From positions 1-64,000 of the forward strand of contig NZ_VOUX01000008.1 of the NCBI RefSeq assembly GCF_008011855.1: DNA of 64,000 bases. The letters run 5' to 3'. Both the position numbers and the translations under genes were made by a program. The number at the start of each line of letters is the position of its first letter. The first letter of the stretch is position 1. Positions 23,929-34,453 of this stretch are shown piece after piece. The notes under the pieces were generated by a model that was not told the origin of the DNA, made no database searches, and was given only the letters and a program-made list of their open reading frames with translations. The stretch comes from Serratia bockelmannii (lineage in GTDB: Bacteria; Pseudomonadota; Gammaproteobacteria; Enterobacterales; Enterobacteriaceae).

Positions 23929-24275
23929 AAAAATCACTATGACGCATCCAGAACGCACCGCTAAATCTCAGTCTAGCCGACAAACCTTGCCGCTCCCTGC
24001 CCGTTGGTTGCCGACTGAAACTATTTAGCTCATCAATTCGAAATACCCCCATCTTATCGGTTGCTTAGGGACAAAAAAGCCCTCTAACGCACCTTATGGC
24101 ACTTACGTGGGCCAAAACGCGTAATAACATGATAAAAAGCGCTTAAAAATGCCGCAAAGCCAGATAATTAGCCGTTTTTTATCGACTTGTCCGAAAGTGC
24201 GCCACGCAGCGCCAATAATGGGTAATCTTTCCTATAGTTAATCTCAGCGCTTTTTTCTATTGCACGGAGACCGCA

Positions 24276-25103
24276 ATGAAAACCGAACATGTGATGACAT
24301 TAGAACAGGCTCAGGGGGGATTCGCCCCGGCCGCCGCGCCGTTGGCCGCCTCCGCGATTATCACCGACGAACAGGGCATTCACGCCGGGCAAACGACCAT
24401 CCCTTCTCAGGGCGACGCGCTGCCGGCCTATGTCGCCAAACCCGCCGACCATAACGGCCCCTTCCCCATCGTGCTGGTGGTACAGGAAATCTTCGGCGTC
24501 CATGAGCACATTCAGGATCTGTGCCGTCGCCTGGCCAAGCAGGGCTATCTGGCAATCGCGCCCGAGCTCTATTTCCGTCAGGGCGACGCCAACGACTACA
24601 CCGATATCGGCGAACTGTTCCAGCAGTTGGTGACCAAGGTGCCGGATCGTCAGGTGCTGTCGGATCTGGATCACGCCGCGCACTGGGCTATCCGCCACGG
24701 CGGCGACGCCGGCAAGCTGGCGATCACCGGTTTCTGCTGGGGCGGCCGCATTACCTGGCTGTACGCGGCGCACAACCCGCAGTTGAAGGCGGCGGTCGCC
24801 TGGTACGGCAAACTGGTCGGCGAGAAAACGCTGAATTCACCGAAGCATCCGGTCGATGTCGCCACGCACCTGTCGACGCCGGTTCTGGGGCTGTATGGCG
24901 GGCAGGACAGCGGCATTCCGCTGGAGACGGTGGAAACCATGCGTCAGGCGATCCGCGCCGCCAACGCCGAGGCCGAAATCGTGGTGTACCCCGAGGTCGG
25001 GCATGCGTTCAACGCCGACTATCGCCCCAGCTACAACGCCGAAGCGGCGGAGGACGGCTGGCAGCGCATGCTGGCGTGGTTCGCTCAGCACGGCGTCAAA
25101 TAA
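24276..25103 (+). CDS. ysgA: Dienelactone hydrolase family protein YsgA
   Basis: YsgA is an alpha/beta-hydrolase of the dienelactone hydrolase family. The 275-residue product has the nucleophile elbow ITGFCWGGR with Cys at about residue 154, the acid in GLYGGQDSGIP and the histidine in PEVGHAFNADY, so the Cys-Asp-His triad is complete. The physiological substrate in enterobacteria is not known. It sits between udp and metE in the same arrangement as in E. coli. Confidence 0.92.
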   Translation: MKTEHVMTLEQAQGGFAPAAAPLAASAIITDEQGIHAGQTTIPSQGDALPAYVAKPADHNGPFPIVLVVQEIFGVHEHIQDLCRRLAKQGYLAIAPELYFRQGDANDYTDIGELFQQLVTKVPDRQVLSDLDHAAHWAIRHGGDAGKLAITGFCWGGRITWLYAAHNPQLKAAVAWYGKLVGEKTLNSPKHPVDVATHLSTPVLGLYGGQDSGIPLETVETMRQAIRAANAEAEIVVYPEVGHAFNADYRPSYNAEAAEDGWQRMLAWFAQHGVK

Positions 25104-25115
25104 TTTCCCTCGCAT

Positions 25116-25137
25116 AAAAAAGGGCGCCGAAGCGCCC
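25116..25137 (-). terminator. metE terminator
   Basis: GGGCGC (25122-25127) and GCGCCC (25132-25137) form a stem with a CGAA loop (TTCG on the minus strand). On the minus strand it ends in a T-run from the A-run at 25116-25121. A further GC-rich inverted repeat, GCGGCGG/CCGCCGC (25163-25181), lies just after the metE stop. Confidence 0.82.
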
Positions 25138-25187
25138 AATCATCACACCAGTAAATCTACAAGCGGCGGTTTATCCGCCGCACGGCA

Positions 25188-27461
25188 TCACGCGTGCTCG
25201 CGCAGGCGCTGCGCCGCCAATACCATGTTGGCCAGCGACTGTCGGGTTTCCGGCCAGCCGCGGGTTTTCAGGCCGCAATCCGGGTTAACCCACAGGCGTT
25301 CCGCCGGGATGTTCTGCGCCGCTTTACGCAGCAGCGCTTCAATCCATTCCACGCTCGGCACGTTCGGCGAGTGGATATCGTAGACGCCCGGCCCGATTTC
25401 GTTCGGGTATTCGAACTCTTTGAAGGCTTCCAGCAGATCCATATCGGAACGCGAGGTCTCGATGGTGATCACGTCGGCGTCCAGCGCGGCGATGGAGTCC
25501 ATGATGTCGTTGAACTCGCAGTAACACATGTGGGTGTGGATCTGGGTGTCGTCCCGCGCCACGGCGGCGTTCAATTTGAAGGCGTCCACCGCCCAATTCA
25601 GGTAGGCGGCCCAGTCGGATTGGCGCAGCGGCAGCCCCTCGCGCAGCGCAGGCTCGTCGATCTGGATGATGCCGATACCGGCTTTTTCCAGATCTTCCAC
25701 CTCGTCGCGCAGCGCCAGCGCAATCTGCTTGGCGATCACTTCGCGGGTCACGTCTTCACGCGGGAACGACCAGCACAGGATGGTCACCGGTCCGGTCAAC
25801 ATGCCTTTTACCGGCTTGTCGGTCAGCGACTGGGCGAATTTGGCCCATTCGACGGTGATGGCTTCCGGGCGGCTGACGTCACCGATGATGACCGGCGGCT
25901 TCACGCAGCGGGAGCCGTAGCTCTGCACCCAGCCATTCTGGGTAAACACGAAGCCGTCCAGGTTCTCGCCGAAATATTCCACCATGTCATTGCGCTCGGC
26001 TTCACCGTGCACCAGTACGTCAAGCCCGAGGCGCTCCTGCTCGACGATCGCCTGTTTGATGTGCTCACCGATGCTGGTGCGGTAGTTGTTGCCGTCCAAA
26101 CGGCCCTGTTTGAAGTCCAGACGCAGGCCGCGGATCTCGGTGGTCTGCGGGAACGAACCGATGGTGGTGGTCGGCCAGGCCGGCAGGTTGAAACGCTCGC
26201 GCTGCGCCCTGGCGCGCTCGGCGTAAGCGCTGTGGCGTTCGCTGTCCTGCGAGGTGATCGCGGCCAGCCGGCGCTCAACCTGTGGGTTATGCACGCGGCT
26301 CGACTGACGGCGGGCGCGGATCGGCGCGCTGTAGGCGTCCAGTTCAGCCTGTTTCGTCGTGTCAGGCGCGTTCAGCGCCGAGCTTAATAGCGCCAGCTCG
26401 GCGCATTTTTGCAGCGCGAAGGCGAACCAGCTTTTCACTTCTTCGTCCAGACGGCTTTCCACGCTCAGGTCGATCGGACTGTGCAGCAGTGAACAGGAGG
26501 AGCCAATCCACAGCGGGCGGGTGCCCACCAGCGGCTGCAGACGTTCAAACCAGCGGCTCAGATCGGCGCGCCAAACGTTGCGGCCGTTGATCACCCCCAG
26601 CGACAGCAGCCAGTCTTGCGGCAATGCGGCGCTCAGCGTGGCGATATCGTCATGACCGGCGACCAGATCGACATGCAGCCCCTGCACCGGCAGCGTGCGA
26701 ATGGTGTCGAGGTTGTGGCCTACGCTGTCGAAATACGTGGTCAACAGCAGCTTCACCTGCCCCTGCAGCGCGTCGTAAGCCGGTTTGAACGCGTCCAGCC
26801 AGGCTTGCGGCAGCTCCAGCACCAGCGCAGGCTCGTCAATTTGCACCCACTCGACGCCGCGCTTCGCCAGCTCGGCCAGCACCTGCTGGTAAACCGGCAG
26901 GATCTCTTTCAGCAGCGACAGGCGGTCGAACGGCTCGCCCTTCGCTTTCCCTAACCACAGGTAAGTCACCGGGCCAAGCAGCACCGGCTTGATGCGATGG
27001 CCGAGCGCCAGCGCTTCATCCACTTCGTCCAACAGCTGAGTCCAGCCCAGTTTGAACTGCTGGCCTTGCTGGAATTCGGGCACCATGTAGTGATAGTTGG
27101 TGTTAAACCATTTGGTCATTTCCGCCGCGGCCGCCGGCTCGCCGGTCGGTGCGCGGCCACGGCCGATGCGGAACAGCGTGTCCAGATCGATCGAGCCATC
27201 CGCATTCTGATGGCGCGCCGGCACGTTGCCCAGCAGCAGGCTGGTGGTCAACACATGATCGTACCAGGCGAAATCGCCGACCGGCACCAAATCCACCCCG
27301 GCCTGCTGTTGCTGTTGCCAATGACGAGCGCGCAGCTCGCGGCCAACCGCCAACAGCTCTTCCTGCGTTGAGTTGCCGGCCCAGTAGCTTTCCTGAGCTT
27401 TTTTCAGCTCACGTCGTAGCCCAACGCGAGGAAAACCCAGTGTGTGATTCAAAATTGCCAT
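25188..27461 (-). CDS. metE: 5-methyltetrahydropteroyltriglutamate-homocysteine methyltransferase MetE
   Basis: MetE is the cobalamin-independent methionine synthase that transfers the methyl group from methyltetrahydrofolate-polyglutamate to homocysteine. The 757-residue protein aligns closely with E. coli MetE. Zinc-site motifs include [13 protein letters not shown] and [11 protein letters not shown], with the catalytic glutamate in [12 protein letters not shown]. The start at 27461 ([14 protein letters not shown]) is best supported, because GGGGGA lies eight bases upstream; the ATG at 27467 would sit almost on the site. It is divergent from its activator gene metR, with MetJ-like boxes between them. 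Confidence 0.98.
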   Translation of the reverse strand: MAILNHTLGFPRVGLRRELKKAQESYWAGNSTQEELLAVGRELRARHWQQQQQAGVDLVPVGDFAWYDHVLTTSLLLGNVPARHQNADGSIDLDTLFRIGRGRAPTGEPAAAAEMTKWFNTNYHYMVPEFQQGQQFKLGWTQLLDEVDEALALGHRIKPVLLGPVTYLWLGKAKGEPFDRLSLLKEILPVYQQVLAELAKRGVEWVQIDEPALVLELPQAWLDAFKPAYDALQGQVKLLLTTYFDSVGHNLDTIRTLPVQGLHVDLVAGHDDIATLSAALPQDWLLSLGVINGRNVWRADLSRWFERLQPLVGTRPLWIGSSCSLLHSPIDLSVESRLDEEVKSWFAFALQKCAELALLSSALNAPDTTKQAELDAYSAPIRARRQSSRVHNPQVERRLAAITSQDSERHSAYAERARAQRERFNLPAWPTTTIGSFPQTTEIRGLRLDFKQGRLDGNNYRTSIGEHIKQAIVEQERLGLDVLVHGEAERNDMVEYFGENLDGFVFTQNGWVQSYGSRCVKPPVIIGDVSRPEAITVEWAKFAQSLTDKPVKGMLTGPVTILCWSFPREDVTREVIAKQIALALRDEVEDLEKAGIGIIQIDEPALREGLPLRQSDWAAYLNWAVDAFKLNAAVARDDTQIHTHMCYCEFNDIMDSIAALDADVITIETSRSDMDLLEAFKEFEYPNEIGPGVYDIHSPNVPSVEWIEALLRKAAQNIPAERLWVNPDCGLKTRGWPETRQSLANMVLAAQRLREHA

Positions 27462-27478
27462 CGTCATATCCCCCATTT

Positions 27479-27502
27479 AGCCGTCCAGATGTTTACACAT
27501 CC
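27479..27502. promoter_or_regulatory. MetJ-like tandem met boxes between metE and metR
   Basis: Three consecutive 8-bp units read AGCCGTCC, AGATGTTT and ACACATCC. They match the met box AGACGTCT at 6, 6 and 5 positions. Methionine repressor MetJ binds such tandem boxes cooperatively, and this is the expected place for the metE operator. Confidence 0.62.
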
Positions 27503-27566
27503 ATAATCAGCAGGTACTGTATTAACCACAAGCGCAATTTATTCACTGTCAATGTGAAGGACTCTC

Positions 27567-28511
27567 ATGATCGAACTGAAACATTTACGGACGCTGCAGG
27601 CCCTGCGCAACAGCGGTTCGCTGGCGGGGGCGGCGGCCCAACTTCACCAGACGCAGTCTGCCCTGTCGCACCAGTTCAGCGATCTTGAACAACGTCTGGG
27701 CTTCAAGCTGTTCGTGCGCAAGAGCCAGCCCTTGCGCTTCACCGCCCAGGGCGAGATCCTGCTGCAGCTGGCGGAGCAGGTCCTCCCGCAGATCCAACAG
27801 GCGCTGCAGGCCTGCCACGAGCCGCATCAGACCACGCTGCGCATCGCCATCGAATGCCACAGCTGCATTCAGTGGCTGACGCCGGCGCTGGACAACTTCC
27901 GCCAGCGTTTCCCGCAGGTGGTGATGGACTTCACCTCCGGCGTCACTTTCGATCCGCAGCCGGCCCTGCAACAGGGCGAGCTGGATCTGGTGATGACGTC
28001 GGATATTCTGCCGCGCAGCGGCCTGCACTATTCGCCGATGTTCGATTTCGAGGTGCGTCTGGTGCTGGCGCCGGATCATCCGCTCGCCGGCAAGCCGCAC
28101 ATCGAGCCGGAAGACTTGAGCGATGAAACACTATTGATTTACCCGGTGCAGCGCCAACGGCTGGATATCTGGCGACATTTCCTGCAGCCGGCGGGCGTCA
28201 ACCCGGCATTGAAGAACGTCGATAACACGCTGCTGCTGATCCAGATGGTATCGGCGCGGATGGGGATTGCGGCGCTGCCGCACTGGGTGGTGGAGAGTTT
28301 CGAACGGCAGGGGCTGGTGGTGACCAAAACCCTGGGTGACGGCCTGTGGAGCCGCCTGTACGCCGCCGTGCGCGATGGTGAACAGCGCCAGGCGGTGACC
28401 GAAGCCTTTATCCGCTCGGCCCGCCAGCACGCCTGCGATCATCTGCCGTTCGTGCGCGACGCCGCACGCCCTGGCGCGACCGGCGCCAAAGCGTTGGCGG
28501 CCGGCGTATAA
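27567..28511 (+). CDS. metR: LysR-type transcriptional activator MetR
   Basis: MetR activates metE and other methionine genes, with homocysteine as co-effector. The 314-residue product has an N-terminal winged helix ([42 protein letters not shown]) and a type 2 periplasmic-binding-like effector domain. Length is close to E. coli MetR (317). It is transcribed divergently from metE, the usual MetR arrangement, allowing autoregulation from the shared 105-bp region. Confidence 0.96.
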   Translation: MIELKHLRTLQALRNSGSLAGAAAQLHQTQSALSHQFSDLEQRLGFKLFVRKSQPLRFTAQGEILLQLAEQVLPQIQQALQACHEPHQTTLRIAIECHSCIQWLTPALDNFRQRFPQVVMDFTSGVTFDPQPALQQGELDLVMTSDILPRSGLHYSPMFDFEVRLVLAPDHPLAGKPHIEPEDLSDETLLIYPVQRQRLDIWRHFLQPAGVNPALKNVDNTLLLIQMVSARMGIAALPHWVVESFERQGLVVTKTLGDGLWSRLYAAVRDGEQRQAVTEAFIRSARQHACDHLPFVRDAARPGATGAKALAAGV

Positions 28512-28526
28512 ACTGCCGGCCCCCGT

Positions 28527-29387
28527 TTAGCCGAGCTGCTTCGGCGCCACCCAGCGTCGATGCACCCACAGTGAAGCGACGATCACCGCCCCGCCGATGA
28601 TAAAGCTCGGCCAGTGCGGCTGCTGCTGCCAGATGGCCAGATTGACCAGCAGCCCGGCCGGCACATGCATGTTGTTCATGATGCCGAGCGTGCCGGCATC
28701 GACCTGCGTCGCGCCATAGTTCCACATGAAGTAACCCAGTCCCGACGCCACCACGCCCAGCCAGATCAGCACGCCCCACTGCAGGTTGGTGGTTGGCAGC
28801 TGCTGCGGGTTACCCCACAGGAACCAGGCCACCACCGCCACCACCGCCGCCCCCAGGTAGAACCAGGAAAAGGCGGTGTGCTGCGGCAAGGGGTGCACTT
28901 CCATCAGGCGCTTATAGCCGACCATGCCGATGGCGAAGCTGATATTCGCCGCCTGCACCAACAGCAGCCCCCACCAGAAGTGTTCACTCAGTTGGTGATA
29001 GCGAATGATCGCCGCGCCCAGCACCGCCAGCAGCGCGCTGAAGACGTAGCCCCAACGCAGGCGTCGGCCGCTCAGCAAGTCGTAGATCAGCGTGATGTAC
29101 AGCGGCGTCAGCACGGTGAACAGCAGGAATTCCGGCACCGTCAGGTAGAGATAGGCGCGGAAGCTGAACAGGTACATGATGCCCAGTTGGAAGGCCCCCA
29201 CCAGCATATACAGCAGGATCACCTTGAGTTTGATGTTGCGCCAACGCAGAAACGGCAGAAACACCAGCGCCGCCAGCCCGATGCGCACCAGCGCCGAGAA
29301 TCCGCTGTCGACGTGGCCCGCCAGGTACTCGCCAATCAGGCTGAAAGAAAATGCCCACAGAATGGTGGTTATAACCAAAAGCAGCAC
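28527..29387 (-). CDS. yigM: DMT-superfamily transporter YigM (biotin transporter BioP-like)
   Basis: The 286-residue protein has ten hydrophobic helices of the EamA type and aligns closely with E. coli YigM, which was shown to take up biotin. Shared stretches include FLLFTVLTPLYITLIYD, NISFAIGMVGYKRLME and YFMWNYGATQVDAGTLGI. It is convergent with metR (15 bp between stop codons), as in E. coli, and marks the end of the 87-min type segment. Synteny and length leave little doubt about orthology; transport of biotin is by analogy. Confidence 0.9.
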   Translation of the reverse strand: MLLLVITTILWAFSFSLIGEYLAGHVDSGFSALVRIGLAALVFLPFLRWRNIKLKVILLYMLVGAFQLGIMYLFSFRAYLYLTVPEFLLFTVLTPLYITLIYDLLSGRRLRWGYVFSALLAVLGAAIIRYHQLSEHFWWGLLLVQAANISFAIGMVGYKRLMEVHPLPQHTAFSWFYLGAAVVAVVAWFLWGNPQQLPTTNLQWGVLIWLGVVASGLGYFMWNYGATQVDAGTLGIMNNMHVPAGLLVNLAIWQQQPHWPSFIIGGAVIVASLWVHRRWVAPKQLG

Positions 29388-29538
29388 GATGGGTTCACCC
29401 TAAAAAGACCGAAAGGGCGATTGTAACGGAAGATGGACGCCTAAGGGGATGAAAGGCAGTTTACATCTGAACAAAAGACAAACTACCGGCAAAATTTCAC
29501 CGTTGGGTTAGGCTTAATAAAAAGGCGAGGTAACCATC

Positions 29539-29868
29539 ATGAAAACGTCTCACATTCTGTTCGCTCTGCTGTTGCTGCCTGGGTTGGCGGCGGCGGCCAA
29601 CGGCGTAACCGACCTGCGCTCACAGCAGCAGTTACTCAACCAAAACAACCAGCAAGCGCAGCAACAGCGCCTGTTGAACAACCGGCAGATGGATCAACGC
29701 CGCCTGCAGCAGCAGCGACAGTTCGACAATCAGCGGCAACAGCTGATGCAAACCACGCCGAACGGCGGGCAGTTGCTGCCTAACGGCAACCAGCCGCGCG
29801 ATCCGTTCAACCGCACCGCACCGGCGGTGCCGCAGGCGCCGATGCCGGCTATGCCCGCACGCCCATAA
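29539..29868 (+). CDS. yhhA: Secreted Gln-rich small protein, YhhA/DUF2756 type
   Basis: The 109-residue product has a cleavable signal peptide (MKTSHILFALLLLPGLAAAA) and a glutamine-, asparagine- and arginine-rich body with many QQ/RQ repeats (about 25-75), then a proline-rich C-terminus. Composition, length and position next to the ugp genes fit E. coli YhhA (DUF2756). Similarity is mainly compositional, so orthology is inferred from context. Its 3' end overlaps by 20 bp the stop of the convergent AEC transporter gene. Function is unknown. Confidence 0.72.
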   Translation: MKTSHILFALLLLPGLAAAANGVTDLRSQQQLLNQNNQQAQQQRLLNNRQMDQRRLQQQRQFDNQRQQLMQTTPNGGQLLPNGNQPRDPFNRTAPAVPQAPMPAMPARP

Positions 29869-30805
29869 CGGTGAGGATCAGCGGCGTGGTGATCGCCGCC
29901 AGCACGGTAGACATCACCAGGCTGGTGGCGGCCGGGCCGGTGAGCGTATTGAACTGGCGCGACATCAGGTAGACGTTCACCCCCACCGCCATCGATCCAA
30001 GTAGCACAACAACGCGGGTTTCCATCGGCGGCAGATCCATCATCCAGGCCAGCAGCCAAATCACTAGCGGCTGCACCAGCAACTTCAGCACGCAGATGGC
30101 GCTGCTCAGCTGCCAGCCTTCGCTGATGCGGTACTCGGCAAGCCCCATGCCAAGCACCACCAACGACAGCGGCGCCGCCACCTGGCCGAGCATGCTGACC
30201 GGTCGATCGACGAAGTCCGGCAGCGGCAAGCCGGTCAGGCTAAACAGCGTGCCGGACAAAATGCCGACGATCAGCGGGTTGGTCAGCACGCTGCGCGCGG
30301 TTTTAGCGAAACCGCTCAACGTCGGCGAGCCGTTGCGCGCCCATTCGATCGACACCGTCACCAGCGTCCACAGGATCAGGCCGTTGAACACCAGCACCAG
30401 CGCCACCGACGGGATCGCCGCCTGCCCCAGCATTACGCTGGCGATAGGTAAACCGAGCATCACGTTATTGGAGAAAATACCGCCTAACGCAAACACCGAT
30501 CCGGCGACGCCATCCAACCGGAAGAGGTGCCGGGCGACCAGGCGGCCAAGCACAAATACGATCAGGCAGCTGCCAAAGAACGCGATCAGCAGCCGGGCGT
30601 CGACCGCCGGGCGCTGCGAGAAGTCGCACATCATGCGAAACAGCATGGCGGGCAAGGCGAGGGAAAACACGAAGCGCGTCAGGCCATCGGTGATGCTGGA
30701 GGGCCATTTCCCCCAGCGAATCAGCCCATAACCCAATGCGATCAGGACGAACAGCGGTAAAGACAGCACGATCTGGTGCCACAGTGACAGGATAAAGCCA
30801 GGCAT
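29849..30805 (-). CDS. AEC-family auxin-efflux-like/malonate-type transporter
   Basis: The 318-residue protein is a membrane transporter of the auxin efflux carrier (AEC) family, whose bacterial members such as MadM, MdcF and YfdV are thought to move organic acids. About ten helices are visible, with a two-fold pattern: FVFSLALPAMLFRMMCDF and VAAPLSLVVLGMGLAEY contain the conserved helix breaks at the repeat crossover. The gene follows ugpQ by 60 bp on the same strand and may be a terminal extension of the ugp transcript. E. coli has no such gene there. Substrate is not known. Confidence 0.82.
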   Translation of the reverse strand: MPGFILSLWHQIVLSLPLFVLIALGYGLIRWGKWPSSITDGLTRFVFSLALPAMLFRMMCDFSQRPAVDARLLIAFFGSCLIVFVLGRLVARHLFRLDGVAGSVFALGGIFSNNVMLGLPIASVMLGQAAIPSVALVLVFNGLILWTLVTVSIEWARNGSPTLSGFAKTARSVLTNPLIVGILSGTLFSLTGLPLPDFVDRPVSMLGQVAAPLSLVVLGMGLAEYRISEGWQLSSAICVLKLLVQPLVIWLLAWMMDLPPMETRVVVLLGSMAVGVNVYLMSRQFNTLTGPAATSLVMSTVLAAITTPLILTVMGVRA

Positions 30806-30865
30806 CGCATTCCTTCCGGTGGTGCGGCGGCAAGGCTTGTCGTCGCGGGATTCATCGGCGCCGGA

Positions 30866-31606
30866 TTAAAAAGCCGGGCCAATCAAATCTATCCGGTCGG
30901 TGCAAATGCAGTCAACGCCCCAGTCGAGCAGCAGGCGCGCGCGATCCGGTTGGTTGACGGTATACACCAAAATACGCAGCCCGGCGTCTTTCAACGCTTT
31001 CACCCGCTCGGCGGTCAGCGCTTTGTGGTCGATATGCAGCGAGACGCAGTCCAAGCGTTCGGTCAGCTCGCGCCAGTTGTCGTCCCAGGCCTCCAGCAGC
31101 AAGCCGCGCGGCAAATCCGGCACGGTGCGCTGCGCCGCCGCCAGCGCTTCTACCGAGAAGGAAGAAAGCAGCGGATCGGTCTGCCCTTGCCACAGCAACC
31201 GCGCCGCCAGCGCCACCACCCGGCCGGTTTCATCGTCGCTGCCGGTGGTCGGTTTGATCTCGATATTGGCCATCAGGCCGTGTTCCCGGCAGCGTTCCGC
31301 CACCTCCGACAGCAGCGGCAACCGCTCGCCCTTGAAGGCCGAGCTGTACCAGTTGCCGGCGTCCAGCTGCACCAGTTTGTCCCACGGCAGCTCGCCCGCC
31401 ACGCCCCAACCGTTGCTGGTGCGATCCAGCGTGTCGTCGTGCAGCAGGAAAATTTGCCCGTCCTGCGCCAGCTTGGCGTCGAACTCGATCATCTTGTGGC
31501 CGTGGCGCGCGCCGACGTCGATCGCCGCCAGGGTATTTTCCGGCGCCAGAGAACCGCCGCCGCGGTGGGCGACAATATGAGGGTAAGGCCAGGGTCTTGT
31601 CATCAA
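30866..31606 (-). CDS. ugpQ: Cytoplasmic glycerophosphodiester phosphodiesterase UgpQ
   Basis: UgpQ hydrolyses glycerophosphodiesters imported by UgpBAEC to sn-glycerol-3-phosphate and an alcohol. The 246-residue protein has the GDPD catalytic set: [18 protein letters not shown] (His and Arg), IEFDAKL (Glu and Asp), [13 protein letters not shown] (His) and the metal ligand in [10 protein letters not shown]. It overlaps the ugpC stop by ATGA and closes the ugpBAECQ unit. Confidence 0.96.
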   Translation of the reverse strand: MMTRPWPYPHIVAHRGGGSLAPENTLAAIDVGARHGHKMIEFDAKLAQDGQIFLLHDDTLDRTSNGWGVAGELPWDKLVQLDAGNWYSSAFKGERLPLLSEVAERCREHGLMANIEIKPTTGSDDETGRVVALAARLLWQGQTDPLLSSFSVEALAAAQRTVPDLPRGLLLEAWDDNWRELTERLDCVSLHIDHKALTAERVKALKDAGLRILVYTVNQPDRARLLLDWGVDCICTDRIDLIGPAF

Positions 31607-32673
31607 TCCATCCGTAATCCGCTGTGGGTGTCAAAGAAGTGCAGCGCCTGAGCAGGCAGCTGCAAATATAGCGTACTGCCCGCCGTCGGCAAGGTTTCAT
31701 GCGACAGCCGCGCGATCACCCCGTGACCGCCCCACTGGCCGTGCGCCAGATTGTCGGCTCCCAGCAGTTCCAGCGTCTGCAGCTGCAGCGGCACGCCCTG
31801 GCCTTGCGCCACCAATTGAATATGCTCCGGCCGAATACCCAGCGTCAACGGCCGCCCCGCCCACTGCGGCTTGGCCGCCGGCAACGGCAGCGTCATGCCG
31901 TCCGCCAGCAGCAGCTGGCCGCCGTCGGCACTGAGGGTGCCGGGCAGCAGGTTCATCGCCGGCGAGCCGATAAAGCCGGCGACGAACAGCGAAGCCGGCC
32001 GTTGGTACACTTCACTCGGGGTGCCGATCTGCTCTGCCACGCCCTTATTCATCACGATCACCCGCTGCGCCAGCGTCATCGCCTCCACCTGGTCGTGAGT
32101 CACGTACAGGCTGGTGGTTTTCAGACGGCGGTGCAGCTGTTGCAGCTCCAGGCGCATCTGCACCCGCAGCTTGGCGTCCAGGTTGGACAGCGGCTCATCG
32201 AACAGGAATACCGCCGGTTCGCGCACGATGGCGCGCCCCATCGCCACCCGCTGGCGCTGGCCGCCGGAAAGTTCGCGCGGTTTGCGCTTGAGCAGCGGCT
32301 CCAGCTCCAGGATGCGCGCCGCTTCCTCCACCCGCTGGCGGATATGATCTTTGCCGAAACCGCGGATCTTGAGGCCGTAAGCCATGTTGTCGTACACGCT
32401 CATGTGCGGATAGAGCGCGTAGTTCTGGAACACCATCGCGATGCCGCGATCCTTGGGCTCCAGATCGGTCACGCGCCGGGTATCGATATAGATATCGCCG
32501 CTGGTAGTGCGCTCCAGCCCGGCCACCATACGCAGCAGCGTAGATTTGCCGCAGCCGGACGGGCCGACCATCACAATAAATTCACCGTCCGCCACGTCGA
32601 GGTCGATCTGTTTGATCACCGGCGTTTTACCGTCGTAAGACTTGGTGACCGCCTGTAGTTTTAATCCTGCCAT
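31603..32673 (-). CDS. ugpC: sn-glycerol-3-phosphate ABC transporter ATP-binding protein UgpC
   Basis: UgpC is the ATPase of the Ugp importer and a MalK-type subunit. The 356-residue product has Walker A ([14 protein letters not shown]), the signature [14 protein letters not shown], Walker B ([14 protein letters not shown]), and a C-terminal regulatory domain with [11 protein letters not shown] at about residue 275. In E. coli UgpC is inhibited by phosphate and binds the same fold of regulators as MalK. It lies 5 bp from ugpE and overlaps ugpQ. Confidence 0.96.
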   Translation of the reverse strand: MAGLKLQAVTKSYDGKTPVIKQIDLDVADGEFIVMVGPSGCGKSTLLRMVAGLERTTSGDIYIDTRRVTDLEPKDRGIAMVFQNYALYPHMSVYDNMAYGLKIRGFGKDHIRQRVEEAARILELEPLLKRKPRELSGGQRQRVAMGRAIVREPAVFLFDEPLSNLDAKLRVQMRLELQQLHRRLKTTSLYVTHDQVEAMTLAQRVIVMNKGVAEQIGTPSEVYQRPASLFVAGFIGSPAMNLLPGTLSADGGQLLLADGMTLPLPAAKPQWAGRPLTLGIRPEHIQLVAQGQGVPLQLQTLELLGADNLAHGQWGGHGVIARLSHETLPTAGSTLYLQLPAQALHFFDTHSGLRMD

Positions 32674-32678
32674 CGTCG

Positions 32679-33524
32679 TTATTTCTCGCTATCAACCAGA
32701 CCGCGCACAAACCAGCGCTGCATCAGAAGCACCACCGCCAGCGGTGGCAATAAAGTTAGAATCATCGCCGCCATCACCTGGTTCCACTGGGTCGGCGCGC
32801 CGGAGGTGGAGATCATGCTCTTGATGCCCGCCACCGCGGTGCCCATCGAAGCGTCGCTGGTGATCAGGATCGGCCACAGATATTGGTTCCAGCCGTAGAT
32901 AAAGGTGATGACAAACAGCGCCGCCAGATTGGTTTTCGACAGCGGCAGCACGATGTCCCAGAAGAAACGCATCGGCCCGGCGCCGTCGATGCGCGCCGCC
33001 TCCAGCAGCTCATCCGGCAGCGTCATGAAGAACTGGCGCAGCAGGAAGGTAGCGGTGGCCGAGGCCATCAGCGGCAGCGTCAGGCCGGTATAGCTGTCCA
33101 GCAGGTTGAGGTTGGAGATCACCTCCACCGTCGGGAAAATGCGCACTTCCACCGGCAACATCAGGGTGAGGAAAATCAGCCAGAAAAACAGGCTGCGCAG
33201 CGGGAAACGGAAATACACGATGGCGTAAGCCGACAGTACCGACACCGCGATTTTGCCGCAGGTGATCGCCAACGCCATGATTACGCTGTTGAGCAGCAGC
33301 AGCGAGAACGGCACCTTGAGGTTGCCCACGCCGCCCTGCCAGATATTGCGAATGTTCTCCCACAGGTGGCCGCCGGGCACCAGCGTCATCGGCACCTGAA
33401 ACACCTGTTTGTCATCCAGCGTGGCGGCGACAAAGGCCACGTACAGCGGGAACAGCACCACCAGCACGCCGATAACCAGCATCACATGGCTGAAGATGTC
33501 CAGCCCGCGTCGATTCTCAATCAT
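32679..33524 (-). CDS. ugpE: sn-glycerol-3-phosphate ABC transporter permease UgpE
   Basis: UgpE is one of the two inner-membrane permeases of the Ugp importer. The 281-residue product has six predicted spans, and the EAA loop that contacts the ATPase reads [20 protein letters not shown]. It overlaps ugpA by ATGA (33521-33524) and is followed after 5 bp by ugpC. Length equals E. coli UgpE. Confidence 0.96.
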   Translation of the reverse strand: MIENRRGLDIFSHVMLVIGVLVVLFPLYVAFVAATLDDKQVFQVPMTLVPGGHLWENIRNIWQGGVGNLKVPFSLLLLNSVIMALAITCGKIAVSVLSAYAIVYFRFPLRSLFFWLIFLTLMLPVEVRIFPTVEVISNLNLLDSYTGLTLPLMASATATFLLRQFFMTLPDELLEAARIDGAGPMRFFWDIVLPLSKTNLAALFVITFIYGWNQYLWPILITSDASMGTAVAGIKSMISTSGAPTQWNQVMAAMILTLLPPLAVVLLMQRWFVRGLVDSEK

Positions 33525-34408
33525 TGATAGCGCACCTTACGTTCAACGAAGCGGAACTGGATCACCGTCAGGCCGATCACCAACAGCATCAGGATCACCG
33601 ACTGTGCGGCGGAGCTGGAGAGATCCAGCCCGGCGAAGCCTTCGCGGTAGATCTTGTAGATCAACGTGGTGGTGGACTGCACCGGCCCGCCGCCGGTGGC
33701 GGCGTCGATCACCGGGAAGGTATCGAAGAAGGCGTACACCAGATTGACCACCAGCAGGAAGAAGCTCACCGGCGCGATCAGCGGCAGCACCAGATGGAAG
33801 AAGCGCCGCACCGGGCCGGCGCCATCGATGGCTGCCGCTTCCACCAGCGAACGCGGGATAGACTGCAGCGCCGCGAGGAAAAACAGGAAGTTATAGCTTA
33901 TCTGCTGCCATACCGAGGCCAGCACCACCAGGAACATCGCCTGGCCGCTGTTTTGCGCATGGTTCCAGTTATAGCCCAGCCCGTTGAGGAAATGGGTGAT
34001 CAGCCCCAGGCCGGGGTTGAACAGAAAGATCCACAATACCGCCGCCACCGCCGGCGCCACCGCGTAGGGCAGGATCATCAGCGTGCGATAGAGGCGGCTG
34101 CCGCGCAGCACGTAGTCCACCAGCGCGGCGAAGAACAGCGAAACCGCCAGCCCGATGCCCGCCACCAGGAAGCTGAAGATCAGCGTGGTGTAGAACGAGT
34201 CGAGGTAGTAAGGATCCTGGAACAGCTGTTTAAAGTTATCCAGCCCGACAAACTGGCTGGAGAGGCCGAACGGATCGAGGCTCTGCACCGAATACCACAG
34301 CGCTTCGCCGGCGGGCCATAAAAAGAAGACGGCGGTAATCAGCAGCTGCGGCAGCACCAACGCATAGGGCAACCAGCTGCAGCCGAAACCGGGACGGGAA
34401 GATGACAT
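33521..34408 (-). CDS. ugpA: sn-glycerol-3-phosphate ABC transporter permease UgpA
   Basis: UgpA pairs with UgpE to form the transmembrane channel for glycerol-3-phosphate and glycerophosphodiesters. The 295-residue protein has six spans and the EAA loop [20 protein letters not shown]. It starts 78 bp after the ugpB stop, a gap that holds a strong GC hairpin (34454-34477). Length equals E. coli UgpA. Confidence 0.96.
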   Translation of the reverse strand: MSSSRPGFGCSWLPYALVLPQLLITAVFFLWPAGEALWYSVQSLDPFGLSSQFVGLDNFKQLFQDPYYLDSFYTTLIFSFLVAGIGLAVSLFFAALVDYVLRGSRLYRTLMILPYAVAPAVAAVLWIFLFNPGLGLITHFLNGLGYNWNHAQNSGQAMFLVVLASVWQQISYNFLFFLAALQSIPRSLVEAAAIDGAGPVRRFFHLVLPLIAPVSFFLLVVNLVYAFFDTFPVIDAATGGGPVQSTTTLIYKIYREGFAGLDLSSSAAQSVILMLLVIGLTVIQFRFVERKVRYQ

Positions 34409-34453
34409 AGCAGTTAAACCATTGATCGGGTAAGGAAGGATCGGCGTGAAGAT

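Larger units (their letters stand above)
23787..24275. other. 489-bp intergenic region between udp and ysgA
   Basis: The region between the divergent genes is AT-rich near udp, where two CRP-type sites lie. Its central part (about 23960-24200) shows no open frame with coding character and no strong hairpin. A ribosome-binding GGAG lies just before ysgA. Confidence 0.6.
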
